Source of the DNA: Roseivirga sp. UBA6052
GTDB lineage: Bacteria > Bacteroidota > Bacteroidia > Cytophagales > Cyclobacteriaceae
Reading direction: 5' to 3'
DNA: 64,000 nt
Assembly: GCA_002427755.1 (NCBI GenBank)
Contig: DIYO01000003.1
Location: forward strand, 56,001-120,000
Shown here: piece by piece, positions 35,977 to 45,755 of the stretch
Layout: every line of letters begins with the position of its first letter
Position numbering within the stretch: position 1 is the stretch's first letter
Notes under the pieces: generated by a model
What the model was told of the DNA's origin: nothing
Databases searched by the model: none
The model's input: only the letters and a program-made list of their open reading frames with translations
Position numbers and translations under genes: made by a program

Positions 35977-38900
35977 ATGAAGAGATTTTTACTGCTTTGT
36001 GTCGTTATGGTGTTTGCGCTGATTTCTACTTCTGCGCTAGCCCAAGACAGAACAGTCTCTGGTAAGGTAACCGGGTCTGATGATGGCCTTCCTCTTCCTG
36101 GGGTTAACATTCTGTTGAAAGGTACGACAACAGGTGTTCCAACGAACGCTGATGGTGAATACCGTATTAGTGTTCCTGATGGAGCTACTTTGATTTTCCG
36201 TTATTTAGGATATGTAACACAAGAGATTGTGGTAGGTAGCCAAACGGTAATCAACGTTTCTTTAGCACCTGATGCAACTTCTTTAGGTGAAGTTGTAGTA
36301 ACTGGTGTGGCTGCTGGTACATCTACTAAGAAACTTGGTTTCGATGTAGCTAAAGTAGACACTAAAGTTATTCAAGAGGTACCGGGTGTTGACCCTGGTA
36401 ATGCGTTGAGAGGTAAAGTTGCAGGTGTAAGAATTACACAGCCTTCTGGTGATCCGGGTGCTGCCGCTCAAATTAGAATTAGGGGTTCGAACTCAATTAA
36501 TGGTTCTCAAAGTCCGCTAATTATTGTTGATGGTATCATTACTAACGGTAACCTTAGAGATATTAACGCTGAGGATATTGCTTCTATTGAGCTTGTAAAA
36601 GGTGCTGCTGCATCTTCTTTATACGGTTCACTAGCTGCAAACGGTGTTGTTCAGATTATTACTAAAAGAGGTAGTTCTGATGACTCTGGTATCGAAGTAA
36701 CTGTAAGAAATGAGTATGGTTGGTCTGGTTTAGTAAGAAAGTATCCACTTTCTAACCTACACAGATTTGCTCCCTTTTCTGCTGATACTCACGCTGCTGG
36801 TGTTACGCCTCTATTTGGTTTCTCTTACGATGCGGGTGGTAACCCAATTGAAGAGAGTATTAGAGATAATCCTTATGCTGATTCAGTTCAGTTGTTCGAT
36901 AATCAAGATAGATTCTTTACAAGTCAGCCTTTCTACAATAACTACATCTCGTTAGGTGGTAAAGGAGATAACTTTAACTATCACTTATCTTTCCAGAACC
37001 AGCATCAGCAAGGAGTTATTGAGTTCACTGAGCCTTTCGAAAGACAAAACCTTCGTTTGAATATGGATTACTTGGCTAGTGAGAAATTTACTATCCAATT
37101 ATCATCTTCATTCACCACAACTAATCGTCAAAGACAAGTAGGTGGGTTTAGAGATTTCTTATCTGTTCCTCCATTTATTGATCTACTTGAGAGAGATGAG
37201 AATGGCGAGATTTCTCCAACTCCTGACGGACATACGTTTAATGAAGGATATGCTAACAGTATTTACGAATTAGCTTCAAGAACTAACACGGAATCAAGAA
37301 ATAGATTCTTAGGTGGTATTACTTTAAAGTATGACTTAACTGATAAGATTAAGTTAGAAGCTTCAACTTCGTTAGACCAAACTTGGAGAGAGTTTGTATT
37401 CTATGAGCCAAAAGACTACGTTGATGCACAAAACGTTGGTGGTGAAAGAGGTGGATTCTACCAGATTATTAACGATAACAGAAAGACTAGAATTTCTTCT
37501 GCCCAAGCTACTTGGAGTGAGACATTCGGTAAATTCAATTTAAGAACTGTACTTAAGTATCAATTGGAGGAAAGAGATTTCTTACAGACGAGAGCTGAAG
37601 GTACGAGATTCGTTGGTGCTGGAGATGTACTTGACTTAGCTTCTTTAGATCCTGAGCAATTATTCATTGATAATACAATTACGAGAGATGTTGCAGAGAA
37701 CGTATTCTTCGATGTTTCAGCTGACTATGATGATAAAATCATCTTTGGTGGATTGATCAGAAGAGATGGTTCTTCTTTGTTTGGTGAAGAAAACAGATAT
37801 GTAAACTACGGTCGTGGTTTCTTGGCTTATCGAATCACTGAAGATGTAGACATCAACAACATTCAAGAATTGAAAGTAAGAGCTTCATTTGGTACTTCAG
37901 GTCTAAGACCTCCAGTATTCAACGCTCAGTACGAAATTCTTAACTCTGGTGTGAATGGTATCTCTAAGATACAGACTGGTAACAGAGAACTTCTTCCTTC
38001 AATTGCAGAAGAATTAGAAGTTGGTGTTAATATGGATTTCTTAGACAGATTCTCATTCATTGGTAACTACTCTGTTACTAACGTAAGAAATGACTTCATC
38101 AACGCTCCACTTCCTGCTGCATCTGGTTTCCAAAACCAATGGCAGAACGTTGGTGAGTTGAGATCAACTGCTCTTGAATTCAGCTTAAATGGTACTGCTT
38201 TCAGAAATGAAGATATGGTATTAGACTTTGGTTTCAATTGGGATAAGATTACTCAGGAAATTACTGATCTAGGAGACATTCCTGCATTTACACGTTCAAC
38301 TTACTTTAGAGTTGAAGAAGGACAGCCTTATGGTACTATGTACGGTCAGCAATTGTTGACGTCAGTTGATCAAATTAAGACTGATGCTAATGGTAATGTA
38401 TTAGCTACTCAGTTCAGAAACTTGCCTGCAGGTAACTGGACTCCTTCTGATTTCTCTGTTAACGAGTTCGGACATGTAGTACACACTGCATCTATTGGAA
38501 CAGCTGCTGAGCAAGCAGGTTACATTGTAGATGATGCAGGACAGTTGGTTGCTCAAGCAATTGGTGATACTAACCCTGACTGGAATATTGGATTTAACTT
38601 AAACTTTGCTTATAAAGATTTCAATGTTTACGCATTGGTTGAGCATCAGCAAGGTGGTGATATCTACAATAACACAGCTCAGTTAATATATTTCGAAGAA
38701 AATCACGGTGACTTAGACACTTACGGTCTAGCTGGTAAGCACGTAAACTATTCTAACTCTGCATCAGCACTTTATAATGGTGCTAATGCAACAAGCTATT
38801 TTGTTGAGGATGGTACGTTTACTAAATTGAGAGAAGTGGCAATTGCGTATACGCTTAGAGGTTCTAAAATTGGTTGGGACTGGATGAGAGATGCGAAATT

Positions 38901-39054
38901 GGCGGTAACTGGACGTAACTTGTTTACTTGGACAGATTACTCAGGATTCGATCCTGAAGTATCTCTAAATGGTAATGCGACTAACTTTAGAGTAGATCAG
39001 TTTGTTTACCCGCAATACAGAACGTATACAGTTAGCTTACAATTAAGATTTTAA
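35977..39054 (+). CDS. SusC/RagA-family TonB-linked outer-membrane protein B
   Basis: A protein of 1025 residues with signal peptide ending SALAQ. The CarboxypepD-reg-like domain (about 25-108, RTVSGKVTGSDDGLPLPGVN) is almost the same as in SusC-A. The plug follows (GNALRGKVAGVRI, PLIIVDGIITNGN, SLYGSLAANGVVQIITKRG). The barrel closes with YPQYRTYTVSLQLRF. The substrate is unknown, but downstream genes encode a haloperoxidase-like and an FG-GAP lipoprotein rather than glycoside hydrolases, which argues against a simple polysaccharide system. SusD-B starts 8 bases after its stop. Confidence 0.95.
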   Translation: MKRFLLLCVVMVFALISTSALAQDRTVSGKVTGSDDGLPLPGVNILLKGTTTGVPTNADGEYRISVPDGATLIFRYLGYVTQEIVVGSQTVINVSLAPDATSLGEVVVTGVAAGTSTKKLGFDVAKVDTKVIQEVPGVDPGNALRGKVAGVRITQPSGDPGAAAQIRIRGSNSINGSQSPLIIVDGIITNGNLRDINAEDIASIELVKGAAASSLYGSLAANGVVQIITKRGSSDDSGIEVTVRNEYGWSGLVRKYPLSNLHRFAPFSADTHAAGVTPLFGFSYDAGGNPIEESIRDNPYADSVQLFDNQDRFFTSQPFYNNYISLGGKGDNFNYHLSFQNQHQQGVIEFTEPFERQNLRLNMDYLASEKFTIQLSSSFTTTNRQRQVGGFRDFLSVPPFIDLLERDENGEISPTPDGHTFNEGYANSIYELASRTNTESRNRFLGGITLKYDLTDKIKLEASTSLDQTWREFVFYEPKDYVDAQNVGGERGGFYQIINDNRKTRISSAQATWSETFGKFNLRTVLKYQLEERDFLQTRAEGTRFVGAGDVLDLASLDPEQLFIDNTITRDVAENVFFDVSADYDDKIIFGGLIRRDGSSLFGEENRYVNYGRGFLAYRITEDVDINNIQELKVRASFGTSGLRPPVFNAQYEILNSGVNGISKIQTGNRELLPSIAEELEVGVNMDFLDRFSFIGNYSVTNVRNDFINAPLPAASGFQNQWQNVGELRSTALEFSLNGTAFRNEDMVLDFGFNWDKITQEITDLGDIPAFTRSTYFRVEEGQPYGTMYGQQLLTSVDQIKTDANGNVLATQFRNLPAGNWTPSDFSVNEFGHVVHTASIGTAAEQAGYIVDDAGQLVAQAIGDTNPDWNIGFNLNFAYKDFNVYALVEHQQGGDIYNNTAQLIYFEENHGDLDTYGLAGKHVNYSNSASALYNGANATSYFVEDGTFTKLREVAIAYTLRGSKIGWDWMRDAKLAVTGRNLFTWTDYSGFDPEVSLNGNATNFRVDQFVYPQYRTYTVSLQLRF

Positions 39055-39062
39055 CTAAAACT

Positions 39063-40568
39063 ATGAAACCAATTAATTACATTAAGAAAAAGACATTGCT
39101 CGTAGCAGCGAGTCTTTTAATGGTGGCAGGTTGTGCAGATTTGGACGTTCCAAACCTTAACCAACCTGATGCGGAGAGAGCTCTTGCAAATCCATCAGAC
39201 ATTGCAGCACTTTCTCAAGGTTCATTCTTGAGATTAATCAACAATGGTTTGATGAGTACTAGAGTTGTAACAATCGACTTGATTACAGACCAAATTACAT
39301 CAACTAATGCATTTAGAGACTATTGGGGTTCGGCTGATGAGCCTACTAGAAGATTAGACAATAGACCTACATATGCAGATATTGCTAATGTTTCAAACCT
39401 TTGGGATCAAGCATATTCGGCTTTATCAGGAGCTAACGATGTTATCGATGCGATTGTGAACAGAGACGTAGTGATTGAAATCAGTGGTCAAGATGATACG
39501 CAAAAGACACTTGCGGCTGCTTATTTCACTAGAGGTCTTGCTTTAGGATATATCGGTTATGTTTATGACCAAGGATATATTTTGGATGAGAACACTGATC
39601 CTACTACAATTGAATTAGTTGGATATGCTGATATGATCGCTGCTGGTGTTGCTTCATTGGAGCAAGCGAAAGCGGTTTACCAAGCAAATCCGAGTGCTAA
39701 CTTTGATTATGTTACTGATAGTGATTTATCATCTGCTGAAGCGGTTCAGTTAATCAATTCTTATGCTGCAAGACTTATGATTGGTCAAGCAAGAACTGCT
39801 GCTGAAGCGGCTTCACTTGATTACAGTACGATCAGAACTTATGCTCAGAATGGTTTAACTGCTGACTGGAACCCTACAAGTACTGCTAACGTGTCTAATG
39901 GACAGCACTCTTGGAATACTTTCCAAATTAACGCTGCAGGTGCATTCTACATGCCAACTGACTTGAAGGTGATCAATACGTTCGATCCTGCTTATCCTAA
40001 AACATATCCTGCAGATGGAGTTTTAGGTGAGGCTACAACAGCTGATGCACGTATCGATGATTACTTCTATACATCTGATTTTGGTTGGTTGAGAGCTGAT
40101 AGAAACAGAACTATCTTCTCTAACTATGGGCACATCAGATACCAGCAGAATTACCAGTCTACTAACGCGGGTAATAGCATGTTCTTATTTAGAGCTGCTG
40201 AGGTTCGTTTGTTAGAAGCTGAAGCTGAGTTCCGTTTAGGAAATAACGCTGCTGCTAAAGCACTTATTGATGCTGGTGAGCGTGCAACTAGAGGTGGTTT
40301 AGCGCCATTAGCTGATGCTAGTGACCAAACAATCTCGGATGCATTGTTCTATGAGTACACAATTGAGCTTGATAATGCTGGTGCATTCATTTGCTGGGGA
40401 CATAACAGAAGATATGATATCCTTCAAAGAGGTAGAATTCTTCACTTCCCTGTTCCGGCTACTGAGCTAGAAGTTGTTGGTGCTGAGCTTTACACTTATG
40501 GTGGAGCTGACTTTGCAGATGCTGAGGCTGGAAGTAATGCTTCTGGTGCAAATTCTTGGAAAAACTAA
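39063..40568 (+). CDS. SusD/RagB-family outer-membrane lipoprotein B
   Basis: A protein of 501 residues with a lipoprotein signal (LLVAASLLMVAGC). SusD-type features: LNQPDAERALANPSDIAALSQGSF at the N-terminus, TPR-like helices (TLAAAYFTRGLALGYIGYVYDQGY), and a C-terminal helix pair containing MFLFRAAEVRLLEAEAEFRLGN and RRYDILQRGRILHFPVP. It pairs with SusC-B. An operon terminator follows, which separates the pair from the haloperoxidase-like gene unless there is read-through. Confidence 0.92.
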   Translation: MKPINYIKKKTLLVAASLLMVAGCADLDVPNLNQPDAERALANPSDIAALSQGSFLRLINNGLMSTRVVTIDLITDQITSTNAFRDYWGSADEPTRRLDNRPTYADIANVSNLWDQAYSALSGANDVIDAIVNRDVVIEISGQDDTQKTLAAAYFTRGLALGYIGYVYDQGYILDENTDPTTIELVGYADMIAAGVASLEQAKAVYQANPSANFDYVTDSDLSSAEAVQLINSYAARLMIGQARTAAEAASLDYSTIRTYAQNGLTADWNPTSTANVSNGQHSWNTFQINAAGAFYMPTDLKVINTFDPAYPKTYPADGVLGEATTADARIDDYFYTSDFGWLRADRNRTIFSNYGHIRYQQNYQSTNAGNSMFLFRAAEVRLLEAEAEFRLGNNAAAKALIDAGERATRGGLAPLADASDQTISDALFYEYTIELDNAGAFICWGHNRRYDILQRGRILHFPVPATELEVVGAELYTYGGADFADAEAGSNASGANSWKN

Positions 40569-40589
40569 TTTTATAATACTTTAACAACG

Positions 40590-40628
40590 AAAGGTTACCT
40601 ATTTTAGGTAGCCTTTTGTTTTTTTGGC
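40590..40628 (+). terminator. Terminator of SusCD operon B
   Basis: A 12-bp stem with one wobble (40590-40601 with 40605-40616) is followed by TTGTTTTTTT. Confidence 0.9.
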
Positions 40629-40655
40629 CTAATAACTAAACTACTTTTCAGAAGA

Positions 40656-41990
40656 ATGATTAAGCTACGATCATATCTACTTTTTTCCACTTTGGTTATT
40701 CTTTCATCCTGTCAACCTAAGGTTAATCTCGAAGAACTAAACCAAAAATACGGTACTTCAAAAATGGCAGGTGAGATGTTTTCGGCACTTACCGATGCGG
40801 TTGTGTACGATATATTCTCCCCACCTGCAGCAAGCAGAGTATATGCTTATGTTGCTTTAGCCACATATGAATCAGTCGAAGTTTATCACGATGATTTAAT
40901 CGAACTTTCTGGCAAGCTGAATGATTCCAAAGCCAAATCAACTGAGCTACCAAAAGAATCATTCAAGCCTCTGGTAGCATTAACAGCTTTTAATAAGGCT
41001 GCCAAGCATTTTGTTTTCTCTGAAGATAAAATTGATGATTACTATCAGATAAAACGCAAAGAATTTAAAGACTTAGGCATTCCAAAGAGTATTTGGGAGG
41101 CATCCGAGTCTTATGGAAACCAAATAGCCGATTTAGTAATAGCTTATTCGGGTAGTGACGGTTATGCAGAAACAAGAACAAAAAAATATAAAGTAAGCAA
41201 CCAGCCTGGAGATTGGCTACCTACACCTCCAGACTATATGGATGCCATTGAGCCTAATTGGAATCAATTGAGGCCTTTTATTATAGACTCTGCTACTCAG
41301 TTTATTCCCTTAAAACCTACAGCATTTAACACGAACAAGAGTAGTCTATTCTATAAAGAGCTAATGGAGGTTTATGATGTAGGGAATCAATTAGACGATG
41401 AGCAGATTGATATTGCAAAGTTTTGGGATTGTAATCCCTTTGTAACTTTACATCAGGGGCATTACATGCAAGGTCGAAAAAAGATTACACCAGGTGGACA
41501 TTGGATGGGAATTGCCGGTATTGCTGCAGTTGAAGCAGAATCAGACTTCTTCAAGACCATTCAGTCTTATACTTTAACCTCGTTAGCATTAGCAGATGCT
41601 TTTATTAGCTGTTGGGATGAGAAATATAGAAGTAGATTAATAAGACCTGAAACGGCAATTAATGCTTATATAGATCCAGATTGGCGTCCTCTTTTAACTA
41701 CACCACCATTTCCTGAATACACAAGTGGTCATAGCGTGATTTCTGCAGCGGCAGCAGAAACACTTACCTACTTGTATGGTGATAATTTCACTTACTCAGA
41801 TACTGTTGAGGTTAAGTATGGATTAGATTCAAGAGATTTTAAATCATTTAAAGCGGCTTCTCAAGAAGCCGCAATTAGTAGATTATATGGAGGTATCCAC
41901 TACCGTCCAGCCATTGATAATGGAGTTGAGCAAGGAATTAAAGTAGGGGAGTATATCGTTGGAAAATTACAAGAGTGGAATGCGAAATAA
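40656..41990 (+). CDS. Vanadium-dependent haloperoxidase / PAP2-like lipoprotein
   Basis: A protein of 444 residues with a lipoprotein signal (LLFSTLVILSSC). The anion-binding site of the vanadium haloperoxidase/acid phosphatase superfamily can be read in order near the C-terminus: KYRSRLIRP (Lys-x6-Arg-Pro), PEYTSGHS (the PSGH motif with Thr for Pro), and ISRLYGGIHYRP (Ser-Arg-x5-His). The Asp normally four residues after this His is replaced by Ala, with an Asp two positions later. Haloperoxidase activity is therefore not certain; a phosphatase or another oxidase role is possible. It overlaps the FG-GAP gene by 11 bases. Confidence 0.85.
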   Translation: MIKLRSYLLFSTLVILSSCQPKVNLEELNQKYGTSKMAGEMFSALTDAVVYDIFSPPAASRVYAYVALATYESVEVYHDDLIELSGKLNDSKAKSTELPKESFKPLVALTAFNKAAKHFVFSEDKIDDYYQIKRKEFKDLGIPKSIWEASESYGNQIADLVIAYSGSDGYAETRTKKYKVSNQPGDWLPTPPDYMDAIEPNWNQLRPFIIDSATQFIPLKPTAFNTNKSSLFYKELMEVYDVGNQLDDEQIDIAKFWDCNPFVTLHQGHYMQGRKKITPGGHWMGIAGIAAVEAESDFFKTIQSYTLTSLALADAFISCWDEKYRSRLIRPETAINAYIDPDWRPLLTTPPFPEYTSGHSVISAAAAETLTYLYGDNFTYSDTVEVKYGLDSRDFKSFKAASQEAAISRLYGGIHYRPAIDNGVEQGIKVGEYIVGKLQEWNAK

Positions 41991-44900
41991 CATCATTTTT
42001 TTATTGTTTATAGCTCTTCTGTGGGGCTGTAGTGAGACTAAGGAAAAGGTTTATACAGGTCCTCAAGTCTTTGAACAAATCAGTTCGAATTTTTCTGGTC
42101 TAGATTTTTCAAATGATCTAAAAGAGACCATGGAGATTAACATAAAGGAATATGAATATCTCTACAATGGGGGCGGTGTTTCCCTTGGTGATATAAATGG
42201 AGATGGCTTACAAGATTTATATTTCACGGGCACCATAATTCCCAACAAACTCTATTTAAATAAAGGAAACTTACAGTTCGAAGATATTACCGAGTCTGCT
42301 GGAGTTGCTGTTCCTGATGGGCTTAAGACTGGAACCATAATGATAGATATTAATAACGATGATTTGTTAGATATCTATGTTACACGAAGTGGTAAGAATG
42401 GTGATGACTTAAGAAAGAATTTGCTTTTCATAAATCAAGGTGATAATACTTTCAAAGAGGAAGGTGATAAATACGGATTGGGATCAGCTCATAATTCTAC
42501 TCATGCGTCATTTTTTGACTATGATCTGGATGGAGATCTAGATGTTTATCTGGTGAATCACCCAATTGACTTCGAGAATTGTCAGAATGTTCGCATTCAG
42601 CCTAATCAGAACAATGAATTCGTTCGCCTTATGGGCCCAAAAAGGCCTTATGACACGGATCAGTTGATGAGAAATAATGGTGACGGCACGTTTACTGAAG
42701 TTACTGAAGCGGCTGGCGTACTTAATTATGCTTGGGGCCTTAGTGTTATCACAACTGATTTAACCAATGATGGCCTACCTGATATTTACGTAGGTAATGA
42801 CTATGTAGAACCAGATTTCTTCTACATCAATAATGGTGATGGCACTTTTACGGAAAGCCTAGGCAATGAGGCTTTTCAGCACATTAGTAATAACAGCATG
42901 GGATCTGATGTAGCCGACTTTAATAATGATGGTTACCTAGATTTGATTTTTGTTGATATGATTGGTGAAGACCAGAAAAGGCAGAAGTCATTGATTACGA
43001 GTATGGTTCATGACCGCCATAAGATGTTAAAGAGAATTGGATATGGCGATCAACAAATGCGAAACGTACTCCAATTAAATAATGGTGATGGAACATTTAG
43101 TGAAATAGGTCAACTGGCAGGTGTTTCCCATACTGATTGGAGCTGGTCTCCTTTGTTCGCTGATTTTGACAATGATGGATTAAAAGATCTATTTATTTCG
43201 AACGGATACCGAAGAGATCTTAATAACTGCGATTATACAATCTATAAGTCCGATTCACTTTCTAAAGCTAAGATTACGGACATCTATCAGTATTTAGATT
43301 TAATCCCGGCAAACAGAATTCGTAACTACCTCTACAAGAATAATGGAAACCTAACTTTCGATGACGTTTCAGATCATTGGGGACTTTCAGAAAAGACTTT
43401 TAGCAATGGAGCTACTTATGGAGATTTAGATAATGATGGTGATCTTGATTTAGTAGTTAACAATCTTGATGGGGAGGTAAGTCTTTTCAAGAATAAAACA
43501 GACAGTTTATTCAATAGACAATACTTGAGAATCAAGGTGATGGACAACTCAGCAAATAAACTAGGAGTTGGAGCCAAAGTATATGCTTATTCATCAGGCG
43601 ACATGCAGATGGAGTATATGAATATCAATAGAGGATTCATGTCTTCTGCAGAACCAATTTTACACTTCGGATTTGAGGCAGGTCAAAAGGTTGATTCTAT
43701 AATAGTGGAATGGTCGAATGGAGAAAGACAAGTGACGAAAGAGGTAGCTATGAATACAGAAATCCTGTTAGATAGAACCCAATTGGAAACATTATCCAAT
43801 CCGATCACTAATTCTGAGTTCATATTCTCACAGGTTGACAATAAGGATTTAGATGTAACATTTATGCACGTTGAGAATGATTTTGACGATCATTTGAGAG
43901 AGCCTATGATTCCTCATGGATTCTCTACAATGGGCCCAGCTTTAGCAGTTGGCGATATAAATGGTGATGGATTAGACGATTTATATTTAGGAGGAGCAGC
44001 CGGTCAAGAAGGTGTATTTCAAGTCCAAAACAACAATGGTAGTTTTTCTACATTAAAGAATGATTGGTTTAAGAATCAACACGTTTACGAAGATGTAAAT
44101 GCAGAGTTCTTTGATTATGACAGCGATGGAGATTTAGACCTTTTTGTTACCAGCGGTGGAGCCGTTTACAATGAAGGTTCTGGCTTTTACCAAGATAGAT
44201 TATATCAGAATAATGGTAATAGCTTCACTTCTGTTGACTTACCTGTTATGTATACGAGCACAAGCCACGTAACTCCATTAGATTTTGATAATGATGGTGA
44301 TTTGGATCTATTTGTTGGAGGGAGATTCATTCCTGGCGAATATCCAAAGATCCCTCGGAGCTATCTTCTTGAAAATATAAATAACACATATTCGGATGTA
44401 ACCGAATCTAAGGCAGAGCAACTTGAATTTTTGGGTCTTGTGACAGATTCTAAATGGTTAGACTATGATAATGATGGATCTAATGAATTGATTGTTGTCG
44501 GTGAATGGATGCCCATCTCAATTTTCGAATACAATGATGGAGCTTTAGAAAAGATAAACGATAATTCTCTTGCAGATTCTCATGGTTGGTGGAATACGAT
44601 TGAGACAGGTGATTTTGACAATGACGGAGATGTTGATTTTATAGTGGGTAATCTTGGGCTCAATTCTCTATATACAGCTTCCGTAGATGAGCCATTTACA
44701 GTTGTCGCCAAAGATTTCGATGGTAATGGAAGATATGATGCCATCTTAAACAAGTACATTGATGGTGTGAGTTGGCCTGTTCCTCAAAAGAACACAATGA
44801 TTAAACAAGTGCCTAAACTTCAAAAAAGGTTTACCAAGTACGACAAATACTCATCTTCTACTATTAATGATTTCTTTGAAAAGGATGATTTGGAGGATGC

Positions 44901-45291
44901 ACAAAAATTAAATGCCAATGTGTTTGCTTCGACTTATTTCGAAAACAAAGGTTCAGAAGGGTTTGCAATGCACGAATTACCAATAGAAGCACAGATAGCG
45001 CCTATATATGCCATTAATCTGGGAGATTTTGATAATGACGGAAATCTTGATGCAGTTATTGGAGGTAATATTACCAAGACAGAAGTTGAAAGAGGTCCTT
45101 ATGATGCACATAAAGGTTTGGTACTAATGGGCAGAGGAGATGGGTCTTTTGATCCGCTTAGAGCTTTAGAATCAGGCTTTTCTTCAAACAAAGAGCTTCG
45201 TCATATACTTACGTTCCAAAGGAAAGGAAAAAAACACCTTGCAATAGCTTCTAATAATTCTGAATTTGAATTTTATAAGATAAACGACTAG
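41980..45291 (+). CDS. FG-GAP/VCBS repeat lipoprotein with ASPIC/UnbV domain (CRTAC1-like)
   Basis: A protein of 1103 residues starting at the ATG inside the end of the previous gene. The lipoprotein signal is RNNIIFLLFIALLWGC; a TTG at 41959 is also open but would weaken the signal. About fourteen FG-GAP calcium-binding loops (DINGDGLQDLY, DFNNDGYLDLIF, DLDNDGDLDLVV, DFDNDGNLDAVI) form two propeller-like groups. Between them, near residue 510-610, lies an ASPIC/UnbV segment (LGVGAKVYAYSSGD...GFEAGQKVDSIIVEWSNGE). Such proteins are exposed on the surface and often accompany SusCD pairs. The ligand is unknown. It is translationally coupled to the haloperoxidase-like gene. Confidence 0.9.
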   Translation: MRNNIIFLLFIALLWGCSETKEKVYTGPQVFEQISSNFSGLDFSNDLKETMEINIKEYEYLYNGGGVSLGDINGDGLQDLYFTGTIIPNKLYLNKGNLQFEDITESAGVAVPDGLKTGTIMIDINNDDLLDIYVTRSGKNGDDLRKNLLFINQGDNTFKEEGDKYGLGSAHNSTHASFFDYDLDGDLDVYLVNHPIDFENCQNVRIQPNQNNEFVRLMGPKRPYDTDQLMRNNGDGTFTEVTEAAGVLNYAWGLSVITTDLTNDGLPDIYVGNDYVEPDFFYINNGDGTFTESLGNEAFQHISNNSMGSDVADFNNDGYLDLIFVDMIGEDQKRQKSLITSMVHDRHKMLKRIGYGDQQMRNVLQLNNGDGTFSEIGQLAGVSHTDWSWSPLFADFDNDGLKDLFISNGYRRDLNNCDYTIYKSDSLSKAKITDIYQYLDLIPANRIRNYLYKNNGNLTFDDVSDHWGLSEKTFSNGATYGDLDNDGDLDLVVNNLDGEVSLFKNKTDSLFNRQYLRIKVMDNSANKLGVGAKVYAYSSGDMQMEYMNINRGFMSSAEPILHFGFEAGQKVDSIIVEWSNGERQVTKEVAMNTEILLDRTQLETLSNPITNSEFIFSQVDNKDLDVTFMHVENDFDDHLREPMIPHGFSTMGPALAVGDINGDGLDDLYLGGAAGQEGVFQVQNNNGSFSTLKNDWFKNQHVYEDVNAEFFDYDSDGDLDLFVTSGGAVYNEGSGFYQDRLYQNNGNSFTSVDLPVMYTSTSHVTPLDFDNDGDLDLFVGGRFIPGEYPKIPRSYLLENINNTYSDVTESKAEQLEFLGLVTDSKWLDYDNDGSNELIVVGEWMPISIFEYNDGALEKINDNSLADSHGWWNTIETGDFDNDGDVDFIVGNLGLNSLYTASVDEPFTVVAKDFDGNGRYDAILNKYIDGVSWPVPQKNTMIKQVPKLQKRFTKYDKYSSSTINDFFEKDDLEDAQKLNANVFASTYFENKGSEGFAMHELPIEAQIAPIYAINLGDFDNDGNLDAVIGGNITKTEVERGPYDAHKGLVLMGRGDGSFDPLRALESGFSSNKELRHILTFQRKGKKHLAIASNNSEFEFYKIND

Positions 45292-45293
45292 AT

Positions 45294-45755
45294 ATGAGAT
45301 CATTAGATAGAAAACTTGCGATTGCTTGCTTCTTGTTGGTTTCAATATTCAGCAACCTTCAAGCGCAAAAAGTAAAAACAGATTCAACAGATACTTTTGT
45401 ATTTGGTTATTTCCCTACTGAAGAGCGGGTATTTATGACACTCGATATTCAGAACCTTAAAATGATTAATAAGGATTCTAACGAGTTCATTAAATCGGTT
45501 TATCCTGATAATAATCTAAAGTTTAAGGTGTATCTAGGTAAAAACTACAAGAACGAATTGAAAGGGTATCAAATTCCTCAAAGTGTTAATACGCTTTATA
45601 ATTATGATACTTATGGAGAGGCAATACGAAAGTATGACTCGATTAAAAACCTTCATGAGAATAGAATAGTATTCGTTAACTATAAAATGAAAATTGACTA
45701 TGATAAAATCAGAAACAATCGCCTCACGAAACAAAAAAGCAAGTTTGCTTATTAG
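45294..45755 (+). CDS. Hypothetical secreted protein
   Basis: A protein of 153 residues with a signal peptide (LAIACFLLVSIFSNLQAQ). The mature part is charged and Lys/Tyr-rich (FKVYLGKNYKNELKGYQIP) and I do not recognise a family. It starts 2 bases after the FG-GAP stop, so it belongs to that operon. Its 3' end overlaps the next gene by 56 bases in another frame, an unusually long overlap. Confidence 0.55.
   Translation: MRSLDRKLAIACFLLVSIFSNLQAQKVKTDSTDTFVFGYFPTEERVFMTLDIQNLKMINKDSNEFIKSVYPDNNLKFKVYLGKNYKNELKGYQIPQSVNTLYNYDTYGEAIRKYDSIKNLHENRIVFVNYKMKIDYDKIRNNRLTKQKSKFAY

Noticed and set aside
30344..40568. Full polysaccharide utilisation loci
   Set aside because: No glycoside hydrolase, polysaccharide lyase, sulfatase or sensor gene is adjacent to the SusCD pairs, so I call only uptake pairs.
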